Shown piece after piece: positions 10,154 to 21,155 of a stretch of DNA of 64,000 nucleotides. Position 1 is the first letter of the stretch. Each line of letters begins with the position of its first letter. The position numbers and the translations under genes were made by a program. The notes beneath the pieces are model-generated. The model was not told where the DNA came from. It saw only the letters and a list, made by a program, of their open reading frames with translations, and searched no databases. Source of the stretch: Helianthus annuus (lineage: Eukaryota > Streptophyta > Magnoliopsida > Asterales > Asteraceae); the NCBI RefSeq assembly GCF_002127325.2, contig NC_035448.2, positions 123,113,422 through 123,177,421 of the forward strand, written 5' to 3'.

Positions 10154-12731
10154 TGTCACACCCCGACCCGCAGCGGATATGGCACGGGGTACGATACGAT
10201 TGTTCCATAGCCTTTGACAATTATTTAAAGTTTGAATATTTATTATCATCAATGTTAATTTGTCTCACATAACCAAATAATTGTTCCAATGAAACCATAC
10301 AATATTCAAAATACAAAAGATAACACAGTCTTGATTTAATTATTCTAAGGCACAATCCTATGTGTCTTCTCAAGTAGCTATCAACCTTGTGTACCTGTTT
10401 CATGTGTAAAAGAAATTTGGGTCAACAATAGTTGTGTGAATAGATCCTTATTTGTTTTTATTTTTAGTTGATTTAATTTAATAAAAATTATTTAACATGC
10501 GATATTAAGTGTAATAGGTGACATAAATCAATTAATCCAATAATCAACCAATCCATATGTAAACAATGTAACATGACATAACAAACCATAAGAAATGAAA
10601 CAATGATGCGATTCAAGCCCCGAAAGGCGAAAAACGATACTATGAAACCATGATGCGATTCAAGCCCCAAAAGGCGAAAAGCGAAACAATGATGCGATTC
10701 AAGCCTCGAAAGGCGAAAAGCGATACTATGCGATTCAAGCCCCGAAAGGCGAAAAGCGATACTATGAAACACTTGACACAAAGCGGTAAACACATATAGG
10801 ATATGAATGATAACATGTAATGCACGTATGAAATAGACCATGAGCACATATAACACTTAACTTGGCATGTTATTGAAAAGTATACGAAACATAGAAAATG
10901 TGGCACATGAAACACCCCAAAAAGTTAAAGTGACAAAAAGGGGGAAAATAAGATCTACTCACTTGATTGCGTTGTTAGATATTCCCACACGAGTTCACGA
11001 TTGGTAGCAAAAAGTGTCCTACACGATGGCTTATAAGTAGGCAACCCAAAACAAATCGTCTTCGCCAGATAGACGACCTATAATTTCATTATTAAATTTA
11101 CTATCATTATTTCGCCGTATGATACACTGACTCATTGATTGCCCGACGACAGAAGCCTATGATACTTAACTAATTATTATAATGAATTACTAGTAAAATA
11201 GTAATCATAAAATAATACTATGATCATAAAACATATCTAAAAAGAAAAAGAAAAACTTGAATTATAACACATTAAAATAACATTTTGACCTTGATGATCA
11301 GTTTGAGGAGCCAGTTGGTTTCAAAATAAAGTTTATAAGATTTGTTTAGTGCAATACGATTATAATTACTTCAGTATAAACCACCTTGTGTTTATTTGTT
11401 TCAATGACTATCTTGTCACAGCACTTAGGATATTAAAGTTCAAGATAATATAATATTTTTTTTAATTGATATCAGCAAAAGTAATGTTGCAAAAGTTGTA
11501 AAAAAAATATGAATTTTTCGTTTTATTTCAAACCATCTAAACTTAATTAATTTTTTTTTTTGTGCTGGAGCTTCAAATATATATATATTTTGTTAGGAGA
11601 TATATACATGTGAATATTTTAAAATTACTATGTGGTGGCTCGTGAGGCTCGGGTAACAACAACACTTTACTTCAACTAATAATCACATGTGAATATTTTA
11701 GTGTGTTTGAGTCGTCGGGAAATAACTGATGGTCATATTTGAAATAGTATAATAGATAAGATAGGCTCATAATTCTTACCTCTTAATAGTCGAATAGAAC
11801 CGAATGAATCAAAGAGCGAGAGTGATCAGAGTATCAGAGATGGAGGTCTCGGATCCGACGTAAGCTCCTGTGAAGTCCTCGACTTCCGGCGACTGGAAAA
11901 GAATTCCGGTGATGTGATGTAAGAGACAGAGACTTTGAGAGTGTGAAGGTGTCAAAATAATGATGAAGGCTTCGGTTTTTATAGCCTTCGCTCGTTCCGT
12001 ATGCGTGTTGTTGTGTGTGGTGAAAGGTTATATATATGGTTATACGGGAAGGTATCGGGTCATGATTTTTGGCTAAATCCTTGATTGGTAATCAAAAATA
12101 GAAAACGCGTATACGGGTTTCAATCCCGGTAAATCAGCGACATGTAGAAGGAAGTCATGGCTGTTTTTTTGGCAGGTCTTGGGTTGTACAGGTTCTGGTT
12201 GATTCATATAGTTATGTGTTTCGTAAGTTGCCATGTCTAAGGATGATGAACATGGTTTGTGTAATCATCCATGTTCATGATTGAATTTCAAAATGGACAA
12301 TTATCTTCAATCACGAAAGTCAGCGAAAACTCAAAAAGGAAACAATGGTTGTCATGTTTTCTGTTTTGGAGGCAAAAATGAAAAGGAAATTCAATTATTA
12401 TAACAAGCTTACAAAAGTTAAATGTTAATAAAATCGATAAATGTTAACCTGGTTAAGTTATATTACTTTAAAAAAAAGTAACTAACTTAACAACAAAACT
12501 AACTAGGTTAACTAACTTTTAAAACTTAACGAGACTAACTAGTTTATTTTTATTAAAATAAAAAGAATAAAACTTTTATTTGTAAATTTAATTAATTTAA
12601 CTAATGAATAATTAAATGAGCATATTTATAACGAATTAAACGATTAATTATGAAGCTCTCGAGTTTCAAGGGTTAGGGTCCAAAATTCAAAACGGATCGG
12701 ATTTCGGGAATCCATTTTGACGGATGTTACA
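10154..12731 (-). repeat. Element B right LTR (5' LTR)
   Basis: It has the same length (2578 bp) and ends as the left LTR. The differences I noted are at positions equivalent to 4249, 4408, 4487 and 4693 of the left copy, all single substitutions. The minus-strand TATA box is at about 11976-11983. The CCTGG target duplication follows at 12732. Confidence 0.95.
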
Positions 12732-13088
12732 CCTGGAACTCCTAGAAGAAGCCCGTGACCAAGCCGCTATAAAGGAAGCCAAATATAAGTAAAAGATGGA
12801 AGCTTATCACAACACTCGAGTAAAACACGAACGATTCAAACCCGGAGACTTGGTCCTTCACAACAACAAAGCAAGGAAGAAAGAAAATCAAGCCAAACTT
12901 GGTCCCAAATGAGAAGGACTATACACCATTCTCGAAAAAGCACAAAAGAGCATCATACAAGCTTGCCGATACACAAGGCAAAAAGCTTCCTTGCCACTGT
13001 AATGGCAAAAACCTTAAAAGGTTCCATGTGTGGACAGAATGTTCTATGTTCCATCTTTCCTTCGTAATCAAAGTGCACCTTTTATAAA
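12732..13088 (+). pseudogene. Element A integrase, C-terminal part (after element B)
   Basis: After the second CCTGG the plus strand continues the A frame. LELLEEARDQAAIKEAKYK matches LDLLEERREMAAINEAKYK of element G's integrase tail, followed by a KHERFKPGDLVLHNNKARKK-like GPY/F region. Stops near 12791 and 12909 and a frameshift show decay. Removing B and one CCTGG copy brings the two integrase halves together in line with the G sequence, which proves the nesting. Confidence 0.85.
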
Positions 13089-13916
13089 TAAATGATGATT
13101 TTTTCTATCAAAAATTTGTCTTTTCTATCCTATAATCAGGTTGAGAACCTAGCAAAACACTCCATGGCAAGGGCCATGTAAGGGGATGAGCTCCCAGGCC
13201 ACATCGGTCAATAGGTTCAAGGGTTGAATGGACCTATATACGGGGTGAGTTCCTAAATCAATCCAACTCCATGAGACCATTGAACAACTCTAACTTGTCT
13301 CATAGACGGGTCTGAACAGCCTTCACCAAATGTTCCTTAAGCCTTAGAAAGTTTTCCTAAAAAGCAGATCATAACCAACAGGCTTACGAACCAGGATCAA
13401 ACTAAGAAAAATGATAAATAGGATAAGTGCTATGTCTTATTGTTAAAAATACCAAGGCTAAGTGACTACAGCACTGAACCCTTCAAGGTATAAATAACAT
13501 AAAGACAACACAAAACCAACAAAGACAATTCCCTAGACATAAACACAATAATACAAGGTTGTATGCAACTTGGTGACCAAAGTACAAAGCAAAACACCAA
13601 GTCACAAACATCAAACGACAACCGGAAGCCTCGAAGGCTTTAAGCTACAAGTATCTAACCAAGTTGTCTTACAAAAACATACAACAACATTAAAAAATCA
13701 TCAACACATAAGGAAAGAGTGGAATAAAGCACTAAACACATCGGTTTTAAACACAAGGCCTTAAAGGCCATAAACTTAACATATTGATCAAAAGCCTTGA
13801 AGGCTACCAACTACCAAAGGAAACCTTAAGGGTTCCCCTAAAACCTACTTGTGCACAACACATCACATAACATTGTTTAAGGTGCTAAGAAAGCTACGAA
13901 TAAAGTCAAAGTGTTT
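13089..13916 (+). other. Element A 3' non-coding region
   Basis: About 830 bp after the integrase end. It is rich in short CAAGG/CCTTGAAGG-type repeats (CTTCAAGG, GCCTTGAAGGC, AAGGCCTTAAAGGC) but has no open frame with recognisable domains. Long 3' regions of this sort are normal for Tat-lineage elements. Confidence 0.55.
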
Positions 13917-16045
13917 TTAGCTAGCAGCATCAGAAACGACAGTCTTTGCTGCACCTACTTCACCACACTTAGACTTTTTAGCATTCTTCTTTTTCATCCC
14001 ACCTTTACCTGCTACCTCATAAGCTTCAAGGCTTGTATCCTTCAAGCCTTCACCACCATCAGAGAACGTCTCTTCACTATCATCAGAGCATGAGCGCTTC
14101 TTGGAAAGAGAGTTCAATAGTTTACCACACACAGCCTCATTAAGGCCAGTGGGTTACAACTACTACAAGACAGAAAGAGGCTTACCAAAACACTTGGAAA
14201 CCTCACCCACATAAGGGTAAGTTAAGTGTTCTATCTTCAAAACAGTTTCTTTGAATACATCAAAGGCCTTGGGATGAAAAAGAGAAGACTTTTGCTGAGT
14301 CTATCCGGATTCACATACCTTAAAACCAGCAAATAAACCTTGGTGCCTTCCATGAGCAAGAAGCTGGTTGTACGAATCACCCAAGGCACTACTGAACTCC
14401 GATGAATGAAGAAGATATGTAACCACTTGTTGGAATCCATGTTCAATTAACCATTTGTTATCACTAGTTGCATGGGCTAGTGAAGCTTTCAACTTATCTT
14501 TCTCTTCCAAGAAAGCCTACTTCTGAACCTCCAAAGCAGCCCAATCAACCCTAACTTGAACCCTGTCAGCTTCCAAGCGTTTTTCCAACTCAACCATCTC
14601 AGTCTTGTGCTGGGAAGAAAGCTCATCAATCCTCAACATCAGCTTTTCTCCCTCCCAGCATAACCCTTTGCCTCCTTCTTTAGAGTAGCTAGTGAAGCCT
14701 TCATCTCATCCCTCTTCTTCGAAAGACATCATATTCTCGCATCCTCTTGCGAAATCGGGATACACCCTTTGGAAGCAAGGCAACAAGGTTACAAGCACCC
14801 ATTAACATATTTCTAAATCATCAGGTCATCATCCATAGATGAGCAAGAACCTCGAACAACAGGAGAATCAAAGTGGGCTTGAAGCTGTCATCAACTGTGA
14901 CCTTCCTATCCGACACATAAACCTCCCCTGGATTAACATTGGTGGAACCTTCACCACCCTTCCTGGAACCCCTCAAGCTCACAACCTTTTTACCCGCCAA
15001 ACCACCAAGGGCCCTCCCTTGTCCTTTTTTTGATTTTCCCCAACCCCAACTTCTAAATCATCTGAAGCCTCTATGTCATTACTTAGTTCCACCGGCTCAG
15101 AAGCCGATGGTTGGTCAACAGTCTTTATCAAATAACAACTCGAACGACGAGTAGAGACTTTGGAAGCAACAACTTTGGTGAAACCCTTGACATTGGGAAC
15201 GATCACATAGCCTGAACCCTCAAACCTATGTTCAGTACCCCTAACAACAACATCTTCGTCGGATGTAGCCTCGGCATCTCCAAACACAACATCAGATGTG
15301 TCATCGCTCTTGATAAAGTCTAAGGCAAACATAACTGCAACAAATAAAATATAACAAAAGCAGAAAATAAAAAATATCATACCTTGATCATCTCTCACAG
15401 GGTCGCGATCCGGCTTGTCCCACAACTTGCTAACATCCACCAACACTAAAAGATGTTCGGGAAAGGGACAAAGCCTGGAAGGACACCCCCTAATAAACTT
15501 CAACAACCATCTATCTCGTGTTTGAAAGGATCAAGCTCATTCAAAACATCATAAGGATGCCTCCAAACAAGCCTGAAAGGAACAATGGACTCAGAAATCC
15601 AGGAAAATCGGTCCTTCCAAGAACCAAGGGTAGTAACCATAGACGAAATTAAACACACATCAACCTGAGATGTTTCAAAGGTAAAACAATCACCGTTCTT
15701 GGCTAACTGGAAGAAACGGCGGAACAACGACAACGATGGGTCATACCCTATCGCTGGACACAAAACATCAAAGTGTAAAACCCTAGCAAGGCCTTAAGGG
15801 TGTAACTGACCAAACGACACATGATAATACTCTAAAACATTCAGAACAAAGACTGAAAACGGATGACGCAAGTTGGAATACTCAGCAATAAAGAGCAATG
15901 GAACCAATGGGACACTAATCGATCGATTTGCCAAAACCCAGAACCACCGGATTAAACTTTAGATCGATCCCCCATTCTTTACAAAAAGCCTCAACTTCCT
16001 CTTGAGTGAGACAAGTTGAAGCCTTTAAGCCTTCAAGCCTTAAAA
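13917..16045 (-). pseudogene. Antisense accessory gene of element A (plant 'gypsy-type transposase' family-like), decayed
   Basis: On the strand opposite to A's pol, a decayed frame runs from about 16045 down to 13917. Recognisable pieces are EEVEAFCKEWGIDLKFNP near 15990-15940, a FSVFVLNVLEYYHVSFGQLHP stretch near 15860-15800, then SLSLFRRFFQLAKNGDCFTF and SSMVTTLGSWKDRFSWIS at 15740-15600. Layout and wording resemble the better-kept antisense gene of element G (47272-50374) and the Pfam family 'putative plant transposon / gypsy type transposase'. A GT...AG stretch of 48 nt at 15335-15382 sits where G has its first intron. Acidic and lysine-rich tail pieces lie at 14979-15330 and 13917-14132. 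Stops near 15911 and 15797 break it. Its function is unknown. Confidence 0.62.
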
Positions 16046-16198
16046 CCTTCAAGCCTTAAAACCTTGAAGCCTATCACATCTACTATCATTCTGAAATTCA
16101 AATCTCAAAACTCAAACGCCTTAAAGCCTTGAAGCCTTTAAGCAATAAAAAATAATGTGTAAAAGTCAGAAGCATTTGAGCTTACATCCCAAACACCT

Positions 16199-16212
16199 CT
16201 GACTTGGGGGGC
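16199..16212 (+). other. Element A polypurine tract
   Basis: CTGACTTGGGGGGC lies immediately before the TGATGACGGG start of the 3' LTR. The G-run just before the LTR marks plus-strand orientation. Confidence 0.75.
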
Positions 16213-16847
16213 TGATGACGGGGGTAGCTCAAACCTTAATAAACTGATTAGAGACACAACAACTTAAAAAGGTTAAAAGGTTAAAAGGTTCGGAAATGTT
16301 TCAACGGTCATGAACAGTAAAAAGGACAAGCACAGTGTCCGGTCATATCAACACTTAACGTGTGAAACCTCCTGCCCAGCTGCAACCAGACCATGTGGGA
16401 GAGCACACCCTTTTGTCCGCAGGTCCAAACCCTTCAACCCCCAAAATGGGCAAACCCCTCACTGCAAGCACAGATTCACTAGTCACGGGTTTCTCCTTTG
16501 AGAAACACCTGCCCCTATAAAATGCAGGCCATTTCACCATACAAAACACCCCAGGATCAGCAGATATCACTCTAACTCTCTGATTCTTCCTCTCCCTCTT
16601 GAGAACTAGCTTCAAGCTTGCTTCTCTTCTTCACACTAAATAATTCATCTTCTCCAACGATCGCTTTCTGGGCTGATTTCTAATCAGCTCAAGATCTAAG
16701 GAGGATAAAAACAATACTAGTGAACCTCTCTCCACGTCTTACAAACGTGGGGGGACCCCACGACCTGCGTTAGGCTAATCGAACCCCTGAACCCTTTTAC
16801 CCAGAGATGTCGCTACAAGCCTTGGTCTTGTATTTGTTGCATCAACA
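16213..16847 (+). repeat. Element A 3' LTR
   Basis: It runs 635 bp from TGATGACGGGGGTAGC to TTGCATCAACA. A TATA box (TATAAAA) is at 16516-16522, with a CAGATATCACTC-type start region after it. The copy at 59186-59810 is a clear homologue in the opposite orientation, sharing both ends, the repeated GGTTAAAAGG motif, the CCCGCAGGTCC...CCTTCAACCCC block and the ACCCCACGACCTGCGTTAGGC block. That comparison fixes the LTR borders. Confidence 0.88.
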
Positions 16848-17075
16848 TTAATAATATATAATATGCGTGTATGAAAAAAAAACTACGGATGCCTACTACT
16901 ATTAGTGTAATTTTATTTCAGTTGGTATTGTAATATTAATTTCCAATATTTGTTTGTACTAGATGCATATTATATAAAAATAGAGTAAAGTCGCAATGAT
17001 CGACGCTTTTGACCAAAATGCGTGTCATGTGATTGGCTATATTAAATATTATTTTGTGATATAAATATGTGGTAA
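16848..17075 (+). other. Short unassigned stretch, probably the leader of element C
   Basis: 228 bp between the end of A's LTR and C's gag start. It is AT-rich and has no PBS-like TGGTATCAGA and no LTR end. The simplest reading is that A inserted in C's 5' leader, so C's 5' LTR lies left of the window. Confidence 0.45.
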
Positions 17076-17508
17076 ATGTCTAAAATTCAGATACACAACG
17101 AAGTGAATCAGGAAAACCAGAATGATAACAGCCAGAACGACAACAACCCGAATAACGATAATCTGAATAATGAGAATCCGAACAACAATAACAATGGAAA
17201 CCAAGTGGATAATAGTGCCATCCAACACATAGTGGCACAAGGAATAATAGATGCAATGTCATTTATTATCCAAACTGTTAAAGAAGCTAATAATAAAAGT
17301 AAGCATAGCAGTAAGCGACCAACTGAACGTGAACACAACATAAACAATGAACCCGTACTTCAAGTGCCCATTCCCAAAAGAAGAAGAACCATGCCTTATG
17401 GTTGTTCTTATAAAGAATTCTGGTCCTGTAAACCAATAGAATTCTATGGCAATGAAGGACCCATTGCAGCTCTGCGCTGGATAGAAAAGACTGAGGCTGT
17501 TTTAAAAA
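17076..17508 (+). pseudogene. gag: Element C gag, N-terminal part, cut by element D
   Basis: It opens with a Met followed by a striking Asn-rich stretch (residues about 8-50, mostly N with D, Q, E). A basic region with PIPKRRRTMPYG follows, and then the start of the retrotransposon-gag domain: CSYKEFWSCKPIEFYGNEG and ALRWIEKTEAVLK. The frame meets D's LTR at 17509, so the apparent open frame to 17627 runs into LTR sequence. The rest of gag resumes at 32615 in the same frame once D and one AAAAA copy are set aside. Confidence 0.85.
17504..17508. repeat. Left target-site duplication of element D (AAAAA)
   Basis: AAAAA precedes D's TGTCACACCCC. AAAAA also follows D's last LTR at 32610-32614. 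Poly-A duplications carry little information on their own, but the interrupted gag frame supports them. Confidence 0.8.
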
Positions 17509-20500
17509 TGTCACACCCCTATTTTCCATGTGTCACCGGTGGGCCCAGTGGGGAGTATCGTGACGTAGTTGATATCATCATAGTCAAACAACACAAATTT
17601 AAATGCACAGCGAAAGCAGAAAGATAGAATCATTTCAACCAAATAAAAATGTAATATTAAGTATCACAAAGTGGCTGAAACAGATCCACAGGCGGATCAA
17701 ATAAAAAGGAAAACTGTTCAACAGACTTTGACATCTAGAGCTTGCGAGACTTGATTATTGATGCCTGGAGTAGCCAGCCTATTACGTTTAGTACCTGCAC
17801 TTAGCCTTTTTGGAAAATACGTCAGTTTACACTGGTAAATACAACTTAACTGACTCATTTTGAAAAGAGTTTGAAAATTGATTTGAATGCACTTTGGCAA
17901 AAAATACTTTTATAACTTGGGACAATTATTTAAAAATAATCTTGTATACAATTTTACTTATTTGTCGTCTATCAGGGCCTGTTGTAGGGCCAGTCTAGAT
18001 TAACTGACACACCACAGGTATAATACCCACAAGGTTGATTCCTTTAAGTGGGCTACCCGTTTTTACATAATGCAGCTATCAGGTGTAAGCCTACACCCCG
18101 TGCTTAGGTCGTGGCCATTTCTTTGAATGATGCCAAGGATATCCGGGACATGGTCATTTAACCCCCAAAAGCCATACACCAAATAATACATATTAAACAG
18201 GTTATGTAAATACATCAATCACAATACGATTTAAATTACTATATACACCCAACCAAGCGGTACTCTTATAGTACCGTATCCCAAGCCCGTATAGGGAAAA
18301 TAAGTTAAGAGTATTTACCTGAGCAAAGTATAAATCAAATACAGCAAGTGCACGTAGCTTTTACTGGGCTCCTAATCTGGAATGAAGGTTTTTAATAACC
18401 TATTAGAATCCTAACGGGTCTTTAATTAAGCCTAGAGTTAGACCGGTTAGTTTTCAAAAGGAAGACACGGTTCAGACGCACGATAAAGCGAAGACCGGTT
18501 TAGAATGTGGTTTTGACCCGACAAGCTTGCATGCTTGTTTAATATGGGTAACTTAAACACATTCTGAATTTTGAGACAAAAACGATATGGTTTGACCCGT
18601 TTCGGCTATTATATGCAAATTAATCACCTACGCCGATCCGAACGCGAAAAGTGCGTAACGGGTAACCAAATGAGTCATATGCAAGTTTCCTAAGTTAATA
18701 TGCCTTAAATATGTTGTGACATCAGTAACATATCTTCTATTATGCCCCAAATAAATTTAAATTCAAATTACGCCCCGTAGGGGTATTTTGGTCATTAAAA
18801 GATTATAAAAGAGTTTAAATATAATTCTGAGTTTCGGGTCTGATGAAATCAGTAAAAATACTTAATTTACTAAGTTATATCAGTAGGGTATAACCTATAT
18901 GTGAAATTTATCATTTCTAAACATACTATGCTCCGAAGGGGCATTTTGGTAATTTCACTTAAGGTTTAAAGGTTAAATCTAGAAATCTGAGTTTAAAACT
19001 TTTGCTTACATAAAAAGTATAGAAATTTACTTAAAACATCAGTAGGTATCAAGTCTTATATATCTAATATGGTTTTAATACATACTATGCGTTCAAAACG
19101 CTTAAAATGCTTAAAATGGCGATTTTGAGCTATTTCCGGGTTCTTAAAGGAAAGCTGATATTTTTACTATTCCAGAAGGCTTAAAATATTCTATTTATCA
19201 TATTAGATCAGTAGAAAAAAGGTTTGGTGTCAAAAGGTTTGGTAAAACTCATTTTATAGCTTAAAAGGGTAAAACCGACAACTACCAAAATAAGCTTAGA
19301 ACCCTAGGTTATGATTAGCCTAAAAATAAATAAAAATCTCCAAAAATCTCCAAAATATTATTTTACATCAGTAGGTATAAAGTTTGGTATCAAAAATTGG
19401 GTTTAGGTAGGCTATATGCTAATTACGCCATTTAATTACTAAAAGCGTTCTAATTACGCTATTGAGCGTAACTCTTAATCTAGACCTCAAACTGATGTCT
19501 AATTTTAGGTACAAGTTTATAAATCAGTGACTAAGGTTTCTACTCTTTTACATTTTCAAAATTCATGTTTTAAGGTCATATGGGCATAATAGTCAACATT
19601 TAGGCATTAAACGGAAATATGCATATGAATCGAATAACTAATGAACCAAGTTGTATAATCTTAGAGGGTTATACTTATAGGTAACTTGGTCCTGTTAAAG
19701 CTCTAAGGCATTCCTAAACCATGCTCAAACGGGTCAGAACTGAAAGTCAAAGCATAAGTCAAACTATGCGACTTTCGGTCCCGAACCGAGCCTAAACTGA
19801 AAATTGCCGAGTTGAACATGTTTAGACATGTTCTTACATTAATTACCAAGTTATATTAATGATAAAACAGGTTGCATTGCCTTTATATTGCTAATTATGC
19901 ATTTATTTGAAAATAGGCTTCCTGTTGACTTTTTATAATCAAGTTTGACTCGACAATTGACCTAGTTACAGTGGGAATCAGAGAATACCCTTTTAAGGGT
20001 TTATTGCCCACATAATTACCAACTCATGGGTACTTTCAATTTGAATTTTGACTGAAGGGATTAAGATTAATGACGAAGTCAAATCTTAATTACGACGGTT
20101 TGACTTTACGCTAAATAACTAAGCTAAACTGAATTAAGAAAGGTTAAATACACTTACAATAGTCCTAAGCACGACTAATGATCACTAGGAATGAGTCTTG
20201 AGCTCCATGAACCTCCAAGAAGTGAGTTGTGAAGTTTACAAGTGAATGAGCAATGAAGAACCCAAATTCATGGCCCTTATATAGGTTTCTAAATGCAATT
20301 TGATCATGCCAAACAAGTCTATGAATGAATCCAGATGATTACAAGTGTCCCTAGACCTTTTAAAACCATCAAACAAGCTCCAGGTATTGAAAACAACCTT
20401 CATAAGTCGGTTAAATGGACTGAACTGGCAGCTGTGCTATTTTTCAGCATCTGGGCACCTTAGGCGGCCCGCGTAAGGATCCATAGGGACCTTACGCGCC

Positions 20501-21119
20501 CCGTGTGAGGGTCTGATCCGGTTACAAAGTTTCAAATATTGCACATTTGGTCCCTGGTCCTTCCAAACTTGATTTTAAGCTCATTTCTTGCACTTTAAAC
20601 CCCCAAACTTGACTTTTAAGGACCCCAAGTTATAAACCAACTTTGTTAAGTCCCCGGTTATTCATACGATCACCGAAAAGTCTTAAATTTCAACATTGAT
20701 GCTTTTAACCCCTCGTATACAAATATTGTCATAACTTTCTCATACTTAATCGAAACCTTGTGAAATTTTTATCACACATTCTCGTGAGTATAATTAACCA
20801 TTACAAAGCTTTGGGTTTGCTAAAAGGTCACTCAGAGGTATACTTTTAAATATGTTGACACATTTAACCCCTGTAGTTTGTAATTCCTCACTTTCTTTCA
20901 CAATTAGCTTCGTATGATCCATGACTCATTCGTTTAAGGGTATAAACATCATGTAGGGCTATTTTAAAGTATATTTATTCATTGTTAACATTTTGAACCC
21001 TTATATTCACATACTTTCCTTGTTTGTTAACTTTTGTCCTTCGTAAGAAATCTTTTACACGTTCAAAGCTCATGACACGTGTCAATACATTATTGGACAT
21101 GAATTTTCGAGGTGCTACA
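17509..21119 (-). repeat. Element D left LTR (3' LTR), 3.6 kb
   Basis: It begins TGTCACACCCCTATTTTCC and ends TTTTCGAGGTGCTACA on the plus strand. It is unusually long at 3611 bp. A minus-strand TATA box (CCTATATAAGG in element sense) is at about 20276-20286. A GC-rich inverted motif lies upstream of it at 20464-20510 (GGCCCGCGTAAGG and CCTTACGCGCCCC). No coding content. Confidence 0.93.
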
Positions 21120-21136
21120 TCCTCACCCCCTTAAAA
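21120..21136 (-). other. Element D polypurine tract
   Basis: In element sense the sequence before the LTR is CTTTTAAGGGGGTGAGGA followed by TGTAGCACC. The same tract recurs at 30078-30094 before the middle LTR. Confidence 0.8.
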
Positions 21137-21155
21137 GAAATCTCGACCTCGAGAT

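Larger units (their letters stand above)
4236..12731 (-). mobile_element. Element B: young, gag-only Ty3/Gypsy retrotransposon (TR-GAG-like), non-autonomous
   Basis: The element is 8496 bp with two 2578-bp LTRs (4236-6813 and 10154-12731), both bounded by TG...CA and flanked by CCTGG duplications. The minus-strand orientation follows from a PBS complementary to initiator tRNA-Met inside the right LTR and a PPT inside the left LTR. The 3.3-kb interior has one open gag frame (7773-9101, minus) and no protease, reverse transcriptase, RNase H or integrase. The LTRs look almost identical, with four substitutions noted over 2578 bp, so insertion was recent. It must have moved using enzymes from another element. 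It fits the known class of terminal-repeat retrotransposons with a GAG domain. The alternative is a recent pol deletion from a full-length parent. Confidence 0.93.
1..16847 (+). mobile_element. Element A: Tat-lineage Ty3/Gypsy retrotransposon, left end outside the window, split by element B
   Basis: On the plus strand the remnants come in the order gag, protease, reverse transcriptase, RNase H, a second archaeal-type RNase H, then integrase. A second RNase H before integrase is the mark of the Tat clade (Ogre/Retand-like). Integrase is cut at 4236 by element B and resumes at 12737. A long non-coding 3' region with an antisense accessory gene follows, then a PPT and the 3' LTR (16213-16847). 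The 5' LTR lies left of the window. Stops and frameshifts in every domain make it non-functional. It appears to sit inside the 5' part of element C, because C's gag starts about 230 bp beyond its right end. Clade assignment rests on domain order, not on a tree. Confidence 0.88.

Noticed and set aside
17509..17627. Extension of element C gag across the junction into D's LTR
   Set aside because: The open frame continues by chance into the LTR start TGTCACACCCC. The true continuation is at 32615.
17718..17900. Small open frame repeated at 26873-27055
   Set aside because: Both copies are in D's LTRs and have no coding features.
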